Source of the DNA: Planctomycetota bacterium
GTDB lineage: Bacteria > Planctomycetota > Phycisphaerae > WQYP01
Length of the DNA: 57,279 bases
NCBI GenBank assembly: GCA_021819825.1
Contig: JAKAEZ010000015.1
Span: 1 to 57,279, forward strand
Direction: 5' to 3'
The position numbers were made by a program, and so were the translations under genes. The notes under the pieces are model-generated. The model ran no database searches and was not told the DNA's origin. It worked only from the letters and a program-made list of their open reading frames with translations. Positions 26,754 through 35,589 of this stretch are shown piece after piece. Position 1 is the stretch's first letter. Every line of letters begins with the position of its first letter.

Positions 26754-29700
26754 TCACCACACCACCGCTTTATCTAATGGCTCATTGTGGCTGGACGTTC
26801 CCACGGCCACGCGATAGGCCCCCGGGGGAACAATCCAGGAATTTTCACAGGTGTCAAACGTGGCAAAAGCCTTCCAGTTCAGCCGCATGGTTACCGTTTT
26901 GCTTTGACTGGGATTCAAGGTTACTCGCTCAAAGCCCTCCAATTTTTGTACGACGCGGCGGGGCAAGTCGCCAAGCGGCGGATGCACATATAATTGCACC
27001 ACCGTCGCCCCGGCGCGGTGGCCGGTGTTGGTCACTGTTACATGCGCGATAATTAGCCGTTGTCGGCTATCACCGCTTGAGGACACCTTCAGATGACTTA
27101 GCGCAAATGTCGTGTAGGAAAGCCCGAAACCAAAGGGGAACAGTGGACGAATATGTTTGTAGTTGTACCAGCGATATCCAACGTGAATGCCTTCCACAAA
27201 TTTGCAGCGCGCTCCGACGCCGCTGGGGAAGCCCGCATAAGCCGGCTCGGCCTGCCAGCGATGATTAAACACGCCCGGATAACCCGGAAAATGATGGTAC
27301 GCCGCTTCATTGCGCCAATACCGGCTGAAGGTGTCCGGTAAATGACCGCTGGGATCAATTTGTCCGAAAATGATTTTGGCGATGCTGATATTGCCGGTTT
27401 GGCCGGGATACCATCCCCATAACAGGCCCGCCACATGATGGATCCATTTTTCCATGCCTACGCCGGCCCCGGCATAGACCACGGCGATAGTATGCGGGTT
27501 CATCATCGCGGCATCCCGTAGATATTCATTTTGCGGCCCAGTAAGGTTGTATGGGCGGTCCGCCTGCTCCCGCTGAATAGTCTGATTGAATCCCATGCAG
27601 GCGATCACCGCATTGGCACCACGAATCAGGTTTTGCTCGCGCGGCGTGAAAAGATGAACCTTTTTCCGCGGTAGCCAGCCAAAGCCAATGACGGCGGGCT
27701 TATTGGCAAAACTGCGATACACCACACGCACCTGATATGTTTCTCGGCCATGCAGGCGCACGGTGGTTAACGCACCCTTGAGCGGATGTGCGGGGTTTTG
27801 CCAGAACGGCAGCCACAAATCAATGATCCGTCGACCATCAAGATAAACTTCGCCCGATCCATTAACCGCGCAGATAAAACTGTATTTCCCGTCGGTCGTT
27901 GGGTGAATCGCCGCTTTCCATATCACGCTGATGGGGGCTTTACCAAGGGCGGCCTGGTTGTTTGCCGCGGTAATCGCCTTCATTAAATTGACAGAGCGAG
28001 CATTGTCCACGGCAACTGATTTTCCGTTCAATTCTGAAGTCGCATCCAGAGAAATATTCCGCTGGGTAATCTGCGTCGGCCTTCCGCCAAAACCACCATC
28101 GGCAAAGTAATCAGCCACCACGCCCGGCTTGCCACCGGGCGTGGTCAAAATCCCCTGACCCCAATATTGCTTATACGTGTCGTTCCATGGCACGGCTGCA
28201 AGATGCACCCCCGGTCCGGCTACTTGTTTTACCGCATTCATCAGTGTCAGCGGTGTTACAGCCGGTGTGACGTGGGAACTTCCGCCGCCACCTGTGACAA
28301 CCCGCGTGGCCCATGGCCCAATAAACACGACGTTGAGCCGCCGTGCCGGATTGAGAGGCAAAATATGATTATGGTTTTTCAATAATACCATACCTTCCGC
28401 CGCCACCCGATTTACCACAGCGGCGTCCGAGGCGGTATTAGCGGGGCGATGTTTGAAGGGATTGTGCGGATCATTAAAGCCCATGGCCACAATTAAGCGA
28501 AGAATTTCACGCACCCGTTGATTGATCAAGGCGATAGATATCTTGTGCTGATTCAAAAGGCTTGTGATCTTGGGTAATGCATAGGCGTGCGCAGTCGGCA
28601 TTTCCAGGTTTAGTCCCGCTTTCAGGCTGTGGAGCGTGTTATACACCCCACACCAGTCCGTCATGACCATTCCCTTAAATCCCCAGTGCTTTCGCAAAAC
28701 CGTCGTGAGATCAAATGCGCTGGCTCCGGCGTAATGGCCATTAACCCAATTGGCCGCGGTCATCAACGACCAGGCATGTCCCTGGCGCACCGCCGCCCGG
28801 AACGGGGGCAGATAAATTTCCTCCAAGGCCCGCCGACTTATCATGCAGTTAATCCACGGTCGCATGGTTTCAATTTCATTTCCCACAAAGTGTTTACAGC
28901 ACGCCGCCACATCCTCCGATTGCAGGCCATGAATGTAAGGCACGACCATCTGGGAAGCCAGAAATGGATCCTCGCCTCCAATGTATTCCATGCTGCGACC
29001 ATTCTGCGGTTGGCGGAGAATGTTCAACCCCGGCCCCAGCAAAATCCCCACATGCTTAGCGCGTGCGTCGATGCCGATGTGCTGACCTTCCAAGCGGGCC
29101 AACTTGCGATTCCACGAAGCCGTTAGGCAGGGTGCCGCCGGGTACGCGGTGGACGGCCCCCACTCCACAAGACCCACCGTAGCATCGCTGACTCGGATGG
29201 AAGGAATTCCAACAGCTTTAATTGAGTGCAGTGCTTCATGGCTGTTGCCGGAAAGCAGCCGCACTTTTTCCGCCAGCGTCATACGCCGCAACAATATGTT
29301 CGCCCGTCTATTAATTTGTTCCGCGGTCAAACCTATTGGGGAATATTCAAAAGCCGCTGGTGCGGATGCGGATTTTTTTTCCTGCGCAGGTGTCACCAAC
29401 GTCACATTTGAAACATCCACCGTGCCACCGGCTAAAGCCGAGGCAGGATTCGCATTGATAAATTCAATGCGTGTGGAGGCTGATGGAGCTGTGAAGGATA
29501 CAGCAAACATCTTAAATGCCGCCCGCGTGATTGGCGGGGATGCTGACGCGATAGTCTGACCATTGAAAGCGTTGACAATGCGGACCCGCAACGTATCGCG
29601 ATTGGTTGGCACATCGCTACCGCGCGCTGCCGCTGCATAGGAAAGAACGTAGGCCTTACCAGGCGCGGTGACCACGGTTTGGGATAAGGTTGTTCCCGCG

Positions 29701-30110
29701 CTTTGTAGGAATGCGAAGTCGCGCACGCCGGTGATCCGATCCGGAGCAAAAGGCATGAGGGGATGTGTGGAATCGCCGTTGACGATACCGCCGACACCGC
29801 CAACATGCGGGGAACCAGATGCCGGTCGCAATTGCGTATCATAACCGTTGATACCAACGAGCGCATTGGAAGCACTTTTCCAATCCGCAGGTGCCGCGGG
29901 GTTGGGTGCCGTGGAATAGCCGGGCAAGTGGGTATAAAGCAATGAATTGGCGGAAAAATCGCCATTGGCAATAAGATTTGCCGATGCCGCATTATAGGAA
30001 TTGAAACTCAAGGCCCTAAGGCTGCGGCCGCAACACGCCAAGAGTAAGACCGCTGCAAGAGTTACAAAACGCGCCCTAATTTGCAAGGGATAAAACTGTT
30101 GAAAAATCAT
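26754..30110 (-). CDS. GH3 glycoside hydrolase with N-terminal binding-like domain and PA14 insert
   Basis: A 1118-residue exported enzyme. The N-terminus is a Sec signal (about residues 12-34), then a beta-rich domain of about 200 residues (NLIANGDFSANS, then YDTQLRPASGSPH) resembling DUF642/carbohydrate-binding modules. The GH3 catalytic part starts near residue 265 (INRRANILLRRMTLAEKV). Its nucleophile Asp lies in MVMTDWCG near residue 487. A PA14-like domain (about 650-810, VVADYFADGGFGG, then GSGEVYLDGRRIID) interrupts the second GH3 domain, and a fibronectin III-like domain closes the protein. Such enzymes act as beta-glucosidases or related exo-glycosidases; the substrate here is likely an oligosaccharide freed by the neighbours. 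GAGGT lies 11 bases before the ATG. Confidence 0.9.
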   Translation of the reverse strand: MIFQQFYPLQIRARFVTLAAVLLLACCGRSLRALSFNSYNAASANLIANGDFSANSLLYTHLPGYSTAPNPAAPADWKSASNALVGINGYDTQLRPASGSPHVGGVGGIVNGDSTHPLMPFAPDRITGVRDFAFLQSAGTTLSQTVVTAPGKAYVLSYAAAARGSDVPTNRDTLRVRIVNAFNGQTIASASPPITRAAFKMFAVSFTAPSASTRIEFINANPASALAGGTVDVSNVTLVTPAQEKKSASAPAAFEYSPIGLTAEQINRRANILLRRMTLAEKVRLLSGNSHEALHSIKAVGIPSIRVSDATVGLVEWGPSTAYPAAPCLTASWNRKLARLEGQHIGIDARAKHVGILLGPGLNILRQPQNGRSMEYIGGEDPFLASQMVVPYIHGLQSEDVAACCKHFVGNEIETMRPWINCMISRRALEEIYLPPFRAAVRQGHAWSLMTAANWVNGHYAGASAFDLTTVLRKHWGFKGMVMTDWCGVYNTLHSLKAGLNLEMPTAHAYALPKITSLLNQHKISIALINQRVREILRLIVAMGFNDPHNPFKHRPANTASDAAVVNRVAAEGMVLLKNHNHILPLNPARRLNVVFIGPWATRVVTGGGGSSHVTPAVTPLTLMNAVKQVAGPGVHLAAVPWNDTYKQYWGQGILTTPGGKPGVVADYFADGGFGGRPTQITQRNISLDATSELNGKSVAVDNARSVNLMKAITAANNQAALGKAPISVIWKAAIHPTTDGKYSFICAVNGSGEVYLDGRRIIDLWLPFWQNPAHPLKGALTTVRLHGRETYQVRVVYRSFANKPAVIGFGWLPRKKVHLFTPREQNLIRGANAVIACMGFNQTIQREQADRPYNLTGPQNEYLRDAAMMNPHTIAVVYAGAGVGMEKWIHHVAGLLWGWYPGQTGNISIAKIIFGQIDPSGHLPDTFSRYWRNEAAYHHFPGYPGVFNHRWQAEPAYAGFPSGVGARCKFVEGIHVGYRWYNYKHIRPLFPFGFGLSYTTFALSHLKVSSSGDSRQRLIIAHVTVTNTGHRAGATVVQLYVHPPLGDLPRRVVQKLEGFERVTLNPSQSKTVTMRLNWKAFATFDTCENSWIVPPGAYRVAVGTSSHNEPLDKAVVW

Positions 30111-30149
30111 CGTTGGAATACCTCTGATTAACAGAACCGGTCCATTTTT

Positions 30150-31811
30150 TTAGGATGCAAGCCAATGGGGTGTGTTGGGTTGCTCGGCGAGAAACGTATG
30201 AATGGCTTTGGCTACGTTACTGTCGTTTAATGGAAACGTTTTTCCAACTCTGTCTTGATGCCACCAACCGGGGAATAAGACATGGCAGCCATTAAAAACA
30301 AACTTCCGAAGGTCTTTTAGCGTAACCTTATAAAGTGCGGGACTATCGGGGGGTTGATTCGGTGCCGGGTGCCATTCAAAAATCCCCCAGTCATGGCTGT
30401 ACTGCGTAACTAACAACGGGTTTAGATTGCCAAACCGGGTAATGCCCACATGTCCATTCTGCGGTAAATACCCGGACCAGATGGTTGATGCGGATGACAA
30501 GGCTCGCCGGGCTCCCGCTGGCGCATCTCCCAGCAATTCAGCGGGAATCTGATGTGCGTAAAGTAATTCCTTCGGCAAGCCTTCCGCTATAAGTAAGCTC
30601 GCGACATCCCGAACAAAATGCGCCACTTCACATTCACGGAAACCATACGCCGGATGTGCGGGATTGCCCGGTGGAAAGGAATTGTTGTTGCCCTGATAGG
30701 TCCAATTCCAAGCTTTCCACCATCGCGAATGATTTCTGACACGCGGTGCGTCAAAGCCGCCCGCCGTAAACCCTTTCCCGCTTTTAGGTGATGGATTAAA
30801 GTGCGGGTCGGTAATGGGATCAGGATATTTTTCCAGATCCCAATAAGCTAAGTCCCATGATTTAAAATCTGTGCCGAAAGTCGCGTTAAACGTCCGGCCA
30901 GTTCCATTGGAATTATCGGGGGTGGGATCATCATAAAACGGACTTACCTCAATGCCATCCATTGAAATAAAGGGTCCCGTGATAACCTCCGGTGCGCCCT
31001 GTCCGGCATACTGGGCACCCGGCGCATAAAGTCCGCGGTGTCGCAGCCAGTCCCGGAATTCCGCAATGGCAAAGGGGCTGTAGTCGCCGAGATATTCATC
31101 GCTGGTCGCGCCGCCAATGGCCAATTCTTCCTCAATGGAAAAATTAATGACGGTTATGACTCCAGGATATGCCCGCATGGCTGTTTTAATCTCTCCTGCC
31201 CAGCGTTTAGCCTTGCGGCGCATTTCTTCCCGGATTGCCGGAGCGTAACGGGACGGGGTGACAACCAAAGTGTCTCTCCCCTGGACGGGGCCAGGCATTC
31301 CACGCCATGTTTTCCCATTAAGCCGCCATTGGTAATTCCGCAGATCACCGTTGGGATTGGTCAGCCCACCGTCATGGGTTTGCATGGCGAAAATCACACC
31401 GCGATGAATACCGTGCGTTTGAAAAATTTTGAGCTGCCGTAAAAGTAATGGTAGATTTCCGGCCGTATAAATGGAAGCAAATCCCAATTTATTGTAATCA
31501 TTGCCCGGACCGAATTCCTGTTTCATTTTCGCAATCTGCTGTCGATACTCATCATCCGTCGTATCCGAACGATCCAGGGCACCCTCCCAAATGGGCATTA
31601 TGTAAAAGGTATTGCTGTGGTCCGGCTTGGGTCGGGCATGAGCGGAGGCACCGCCATTATTTTCCCCCGCCATGATTGCGGTTACGGAATCGGCCGCTGC
31701 GCTGACTCCCGAAGCCAATATTGCCCCGGCGGAGGCCGCTAGAACATGGCGGCGCGTAAGCCTCTGCCGCCCTGGACCGCTTTTCAAGTTTTCCATGTTG
31801 TCGGTCATCAT
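30150..31811 (-). CDS. Tat-exported protein of unknown function, possible glycoside hydrolase
   Basis: A 553-residue protein with a twin-arginine signal (LTRRHVLAASAGAILASG). No family was recognised with confidence. The body has features of a TIM-barrel glycosidase: NFSIEEELAIGG near residue 227, a Glu-rich loop that could hold an acid/base residue; QYSHDWGIFEWHP, which might hold a second acid; and many aromatic residues (ARP, WKAWNWTY, FPGWWHQD) as in sugar-binding clefts. It is embedded in the GH block, with 39 bases to the GH3 gene and 86 to the GH78-like gene. The start MMTDNMENL follows AAAGGGA by seven bases; an upstream ATG-like start is less well supported. This is the most unusual gene of the block. 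Confidence 0.6.
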   Translation of the reverse strand: MMTDNMENLKSGPGRQRLTRRHVLAASAGAILASGVSAAADSVTAIMAGENNGGASAHARPKPDHSNTFYIMPIWEGALDRSDTTDDEYRQQIAKMKQEFGPGNDYNKLGFASIYTAGNLPLLLRQLKIFQTHGIHRGVIFAMQTHDGGLTNPNGDLRNYQWRLNGKTWRGMPGPVQGRDTLVVTPSRYAPAIREEMRRKAKRWAGEIKTAMRAYPGVITVINFSIEEELAIGGATSDEYLGDYSPFAIAEFRDWLRHRGLYAPGAQYAGQGAPEVITGPFISMDGIEVSPFYDDPTPDNSNGTGRTFNATFGTDFKSWDLAYWDLEKYPDPITDPHFNPSPKSGKGFTAGGFDAPRVRNHSRWWKAWNWTYQGNNNSFPPGNPAHPAYGFRECEVAHFVRDVASLLIAEGLPKELLYAHQIPAELLGDAPAGARRALSSASTIWSGYLPQNGHVGITRFGNLNPLLVTQYSHDWGIFEWHPAPNQPPDSPALYKVTLKDLRKFVFNGCHVLFPGWWHQDRVGKTFPLNDSNVAKAIHTFLAEQPNTPHWLAS

Positions 31812-31897
31812 TAACCATTCCCTTTCTGAAATGTTTCGAACCATGTATCAGCGCTACGACCGCCATCGATTCCCAGTCTATCCAATCGCTGGGGATA

Positions 31898-33976
31898 TTA
31901 CCCGCCGCTGCAAACCACCCTATAACGACCGGGCGTGTGAAGCACAAAGCTTCCGCGTTTTCCCGACAGGCGGTTTACTTTCACGGTCTTCCCGTTGACC
32001 ATCGCCTTGGTACCGTGAATAACAACCGTTGCCTGCACTGCGGCAGGTAGCGTCAGAACAAGCGATTCACCACCGGACATTTTATTTACTTTCACAGCAA
32101 TGACGCCGTGCGGTGTAGGAACTCGCCCCACCACCCAGCTAAGACCGCACAGGTGCGGAGCGATGATAACCCGCGAAAATCCACCGCCTTCGGGCCGCAC
32201 GCCCAAGGTATACTCTGTAAGCCAATTCGTTACGCCTGAAGACCAGCCGTGGCACAAACTAATGAGATAATTCCAGCCCGGATTTGGCTCGGGCGTGCCG
32301 TTGTTATCCAGATAAAGGTGAAAATGCTTTTTGGGCCAGGAAGGATCATATTTTTCCCAGAAGGTGGTGGCCCCCTCATGAATCATGCCGCCCCAATAAT
32401 ATCGAATGAAGTTCAGCGCCTGCCGGTAATGCCCAAGATGACTTAGCGCGAAAATCACAAAATTATTGTAATAGGGTGTGGCCACCTGCTTCCATGACGG
32501 GCAGGTCGGCCCCAGTATGTGGGCATAAATGGCCCGTCGTTGTTGCGCATCAGCAACGCGCGAATCGATAGCCATGGCGTTGACCTGACGAATGTTTGTG
32601 AACGTATGGGTCTTGGGATTGGCCAGATATTTACGGGCGGCGGCGATAAGGTGCCGATCCCACGCGGCGTATCTCGCGGCATTGGTCATGTCATTCATGG
32701 CTTTGAGCAAAAAGACCGCCCGTCGCACACCCCAACAAGTGTACAGATCGGTTGCCATATTCGCCTGAGGGGTATCCGGCGCAGCGATAAGGTGGGGTGC
32801 CCAATCCACAAAATTCCAGCGTGCCTTGAGTTTATTGACAAAGATATTCTTTTTGTTAAATCCCAATTTCATATAGCGCAACATGGATAGCAGGAGTTGA
32901 TGCTGCGACTTGATATACTTCAAGTCGCCCGTGTGCCGATAAAAGTCGGCCAACGTGCAAATCCAGGCGTTGGAATAACCGGGCAATTTATTGACATAAC
33001 TGACCGGCAAGTCGTTCGCGGGCCTTCCACCTTGGGCTTGCTGACGTACCTTGGTCATACTCAATAACATCAAAAAGTGATCGAGAAACACGTTGTTGAT
33101 GGTCTGGCCGGAAATTTGCAAATCGCCGATCCACAGAGCGCGATCGCGCTTGGGGCCATCCCAAATTTGTTCCTGCATGCACAGATGCGCGGTATAGGCT
33201 CCCGTATACCAGATTTTGGTCAACAACGGATCGGAACAGGCAAACGCACCGCGATATTTAACTGGGTAATACTTAAAATCCAAACGCAGGCGATTGAGAT
33301 GAATCGGCCCATGGCCCTGGAACTGAACCGTCGCATAGCGAAAGGCACTGTATGGGGTTGATTCAGTGCGGCCGGATTTCAGCGTCAGAGGATGCACACC
33401 GCCCCAAGGGCAATGAAGAGCTTCACCGCGCGATTCGCCGGTACCAATAATCACCGTACCACCGCTGCCGCGCACCTGGATGCGTCCCGCAACCTCCTGG
33501 CCAAAACTCAGCAGCAGCTCCGGAGCTTTACCACCACCCTCGACGACCAGAATGGGCTGATTAATAACATTTTTAGCGTGCAAGATTTGCAGAGCATTAA
33601 CTCCCGGATGAATTACTAATCGAATCTGGCGAGCCGGAGCCAACTTTGAACACCCCAAATAACCAGGCCGCAGTGTCGCGGTATCTTGCGCTGTGAGAAT
33701 CCGTGCCACCGTATGCAGGCCGGAAAAAGCTCCGGCCCCGCGAATGACAGTAACATGCTCGGGCTGGAAATAAAGATGAAACAGGTAATGGTGAATATTA
33801 ACAGCCACCTTAGGCAGCGGCAGACCATAGGTTGGATCAATGCTGTAGCGTCCGAAATACTTGGCATGCCCAGTGGTGATCGCTGATGCCACGCCAGCAA
33901 CGGACAGGGCACATATCAGGGCAAGCATTAATATCCCAGTGGGGTTCATCGAACCATATTGTTTTTTTTGCGCCAT
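31898..33976 (-). CDS. GH78-like alpha-L-rhamnosidase family protein
   Basis: A 692-residue exported protein with a Sec signal (LMLALICALSVAGVASA). It lacks the long N-terminal part of the two other GH78 proteins but keeps the barrel. WDGPKRDRALWIGDL near residue 275 is the family's active-site region, followed by QAMNDMTNAARYAAWD and the end GGFSRVIIAPHLCGLSWVVGRVPTPHG. The C-terminal segment is a beta domain. It probably acts on a rhamnose-containing or related glycan; a different sugar is possible because the (KRDR) version of the motif is common in uncharacterised GH78 branches. The start was set at ATG (MAQKKQ) after AAAGGAAAACGCA. It is the first gene of the minus-strand block. No promoter was recognised upstream. 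Confidence 0.78.
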   Translation of the reverse strand: MAQKKQYGSMNPTGILMLALICALSVAGVASAITTGHAKYFGRYSIDPTYGLPLPKVAVNIHHYLFHLYFQPEHVTVIRGAGAFSGLHTVARILTAQDTATLRPGYLGCSKLAPARQIRLVIHPGVNALQILHAKNVINQPILVVEGGGKAPELLLSFGQEVAGRIQVRGSGGTVIIGTGESRGEALHCPWGGVHPLTLKSGRTESTPYSAFRYATVQFQGHGPIHLNRLRLDFKYYPVKYRGAFACSDPLLTKIWYTGAYTAHLCMQEQIWDGPKRDRALWIGDLQISGQTINNVFLDHFLMLLSMTKVRQQAQGGRPANDLPVSYVNKLPGYSNAWICTLADFYRHTGDLKYIKSQHQLLLSMLRYMKLGFNKKNIFVNKLKARWNFVDWAPHLIAAPDTPQANMATDLYTCWGVRRAVFLLKAMNDMTNAARYAAWDRHLIAAARKYLANPKTHTFTNIRQVNAMAIDSRVADAQQRRAIYAHILGPTCPSWKQVATPYYNNFVIFALSHLGHYRQALNFIRYYWGGMIHEGATTFWEKYDPSWPKKHFHLYLDNNGTPEPNPGWNYLISLCHGWSSGVTNWLTEYTLGVRPEGGGFSRVIIAPHLCGLSWVVGRVPTPHGVIAVKVNKMSGGESLVLTLPAAVQATVVIHGTKAMVNGKTVKVNRLSGKRGSFVLHTPGRYRVVCSGG

Positions 33977-34035
33977 TGCGTTTTCCTTTCCAGCTTTGCT
34001 TCGAGGGAAAATACCGTGTCGAATCACAAACCATC

Positions 34036-34077
34036 TTACTGTCGAAACTTCGCCCGGTCATAGAAACGGAACGACGG
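34036..34077 (-). pseudogene. C-terminal remnant of a GH99-like gene
   Basis: On the minus strand these 42 bases read PSFRFYDRAKFRQ and a stop. They match the end of the GH99-like gene at 18921-18962 (PPFRFYYRAKVRQ) with 37 of 42 bases the same. Upstream in the same frame the likeness stops and no start is seen. It is therefore a broken copy or a duplicated tail. The surrounding bases 34078-34418 hold no gene or other feature I could support. Confidence 0.55.
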
Positions 34078-34418
34078 AGTGTTATGTAACAGCAATTTAT
34101 ATGAAAGTCTGCATTTCCGTTCATTGGACAGGCACTCCCGGGCAAGTGTCTTTTTGCCCGTTCCATTTGCCCCGCAAAAATTCCGTTTTTTCAAACCCGT
34201 AATTACGCTACGAACTTGGCAATAGTTTTACCATTCCGACACAGGCTATCGTTTCGCAAGACGGGGACGAAGCTTCGGGCACCATTGACGATTGTCATTG
34301 AGACGGATTCCGGGGCGTCGGCGAGCGCCGTTGGCCCTTAATTATGGGCTGTAGCAGCCTATCACGTTCTTAGCGCAAAGCTTTGAGTGTCCAAATATTC
34401 ATCGCATAGCATTCGGCC

Positions 34419-35348
34419 ATGGACTTGTGTAGAGAAATTGGTTTTTCATCACTTTCGGCCGATCCTGGTGCGGTTGTGAGTGCGAAGACTGACCGCGACT
34501 TTCTCGGTCGTAACAGCCTGCTTTCCGAACAGAACTGGAATAGCGCAACGATTGCCTTGGGCGGTGGACCGTTCTTTCTGCCGCTGCGGAATAATAGTCC
34601 GCAACCCTCATTAGACGCGGTGATTATTTCGGACATTCACCTGGGTTGCGATAATTGTCAGGCCAAGCTGGTGATTCGCTTTTTGGAGGATATTTTGGCA
34701 GGGCGTATCAGCACGCGCCGGCTGATTATCAACGGCGACGTGTTTGATTCCATCGACTTTCGGCGATTAAAAAAAACGCATTGGAAAGTCCTGTCCATGA
34801 TTCGCCACCTATCGGATAAAATGGAAGTCATCTGGACCTGCGGCAACCACGACGGCCCGGCGGAAATAATATCGCATTTACTGGGCGTGCAGGTGCTCAA
34901 TGAATTTATCTTCACCTCCGGACAACGGCGCATGCTGGTGCTGCATGGGCATATTTTTGATGATTTTATCGACGATCACCCGGTTCTCACCTGGATCGGC
35001 GATCTGATTTACAACACGCTTCAGCAAATTGATCGCCGCCATTACATCGCTCGCCTGGCCAAGGCACGGTCCAAAATTTTTCTGCATTGTCTGGATAAGG
35101 TGCAGCGGAAGTCCATCGCCCATGCGCGCCGGCTCGGATGCGATGCGGTATTGTGCGGTCATACGCACCACTGCGCAGCGGCCAGCGAGGACGGCATTGA
35201 TTACTTCAACAGCGGCTGCTGGACCGAATTACCCGCAACCTGGCTGGCGGTGGATTCCGGAAAAGTCACCGTGTGCCGCTACAGCCCGGAACAACTCTCC
35301 CCGGAACCCGACCGTCTCGCTGCTATCGCTTCCGCAGCGGCAGAGTAA
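34419..35348 (+). CDS. Metallophosphoesterase, possibly LpxH-like
   Basis: A 309-residue protein with the full metal-binding signature of calcineurin-like phosphoesterases: SDIHLG near residue 70, INGDVFD, TCGNHD, HGHIFD and CGHTHH. These hold two metal ions that hydrolyse phosphate esters. The spacing fits the UDP-2,3-diacylglucosamine hydrolase (LpxH) branch or its relatives, which act in lipid A making; an lpxA gene lies further along, but no direct link exists. The first 60 residues are not part of the conserved domain, so the true start may be later; no clear ribosome-binding site was found. Upstream is gene-free. Confidence 0.75.
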   Translation: MDLCREIGFSSLSADPGAVVSAKTDRDFLGRNSLLSEQNWNSATIALGGGPFFLPLRNNSPQPSLDAVIISDIHLGCDNCQAKLVIRFLEDILAGRISTRRLIINGDVFDSIDFRRLKKTHWKVLSMIRHLSDKMEVIWTCGNHDGPAEIISHLLGVQVLNEFIFTSGQRRMLVLHGHIFDDFIDDHPVLTWIGDLIYNTLQQIDRRHYIARLAKARSKIFLHCLDKVQRKSIAHARRLGCDAVLCGHTHHCAAASEDGIDYFNSGCWTELPATWLAVDSGKVTVCRYSPEQLSPEPDRLAAIASAAAE

Positions 35349-35589
35349 ATCCCTCTAAGCCGGCACCCCTGACGCGGCGAGCTACGGGAATCATCCGCTT
35401 CCCGCGCGGAAAATCGGATCGCAGGCTCATTGAACAGGCATTGGCGGAGAGATATCGCCGGTGAGAGCAACTGAGCAATGCCATAATCAGCCACTCTACT
35501 CGCAGAAAATTCCACAAGATGCTATAACATTTTCAGCCAAATAGACAAATTTACCTCCCGGCGGCGATATATGGTTAAGGAGAAGTATT

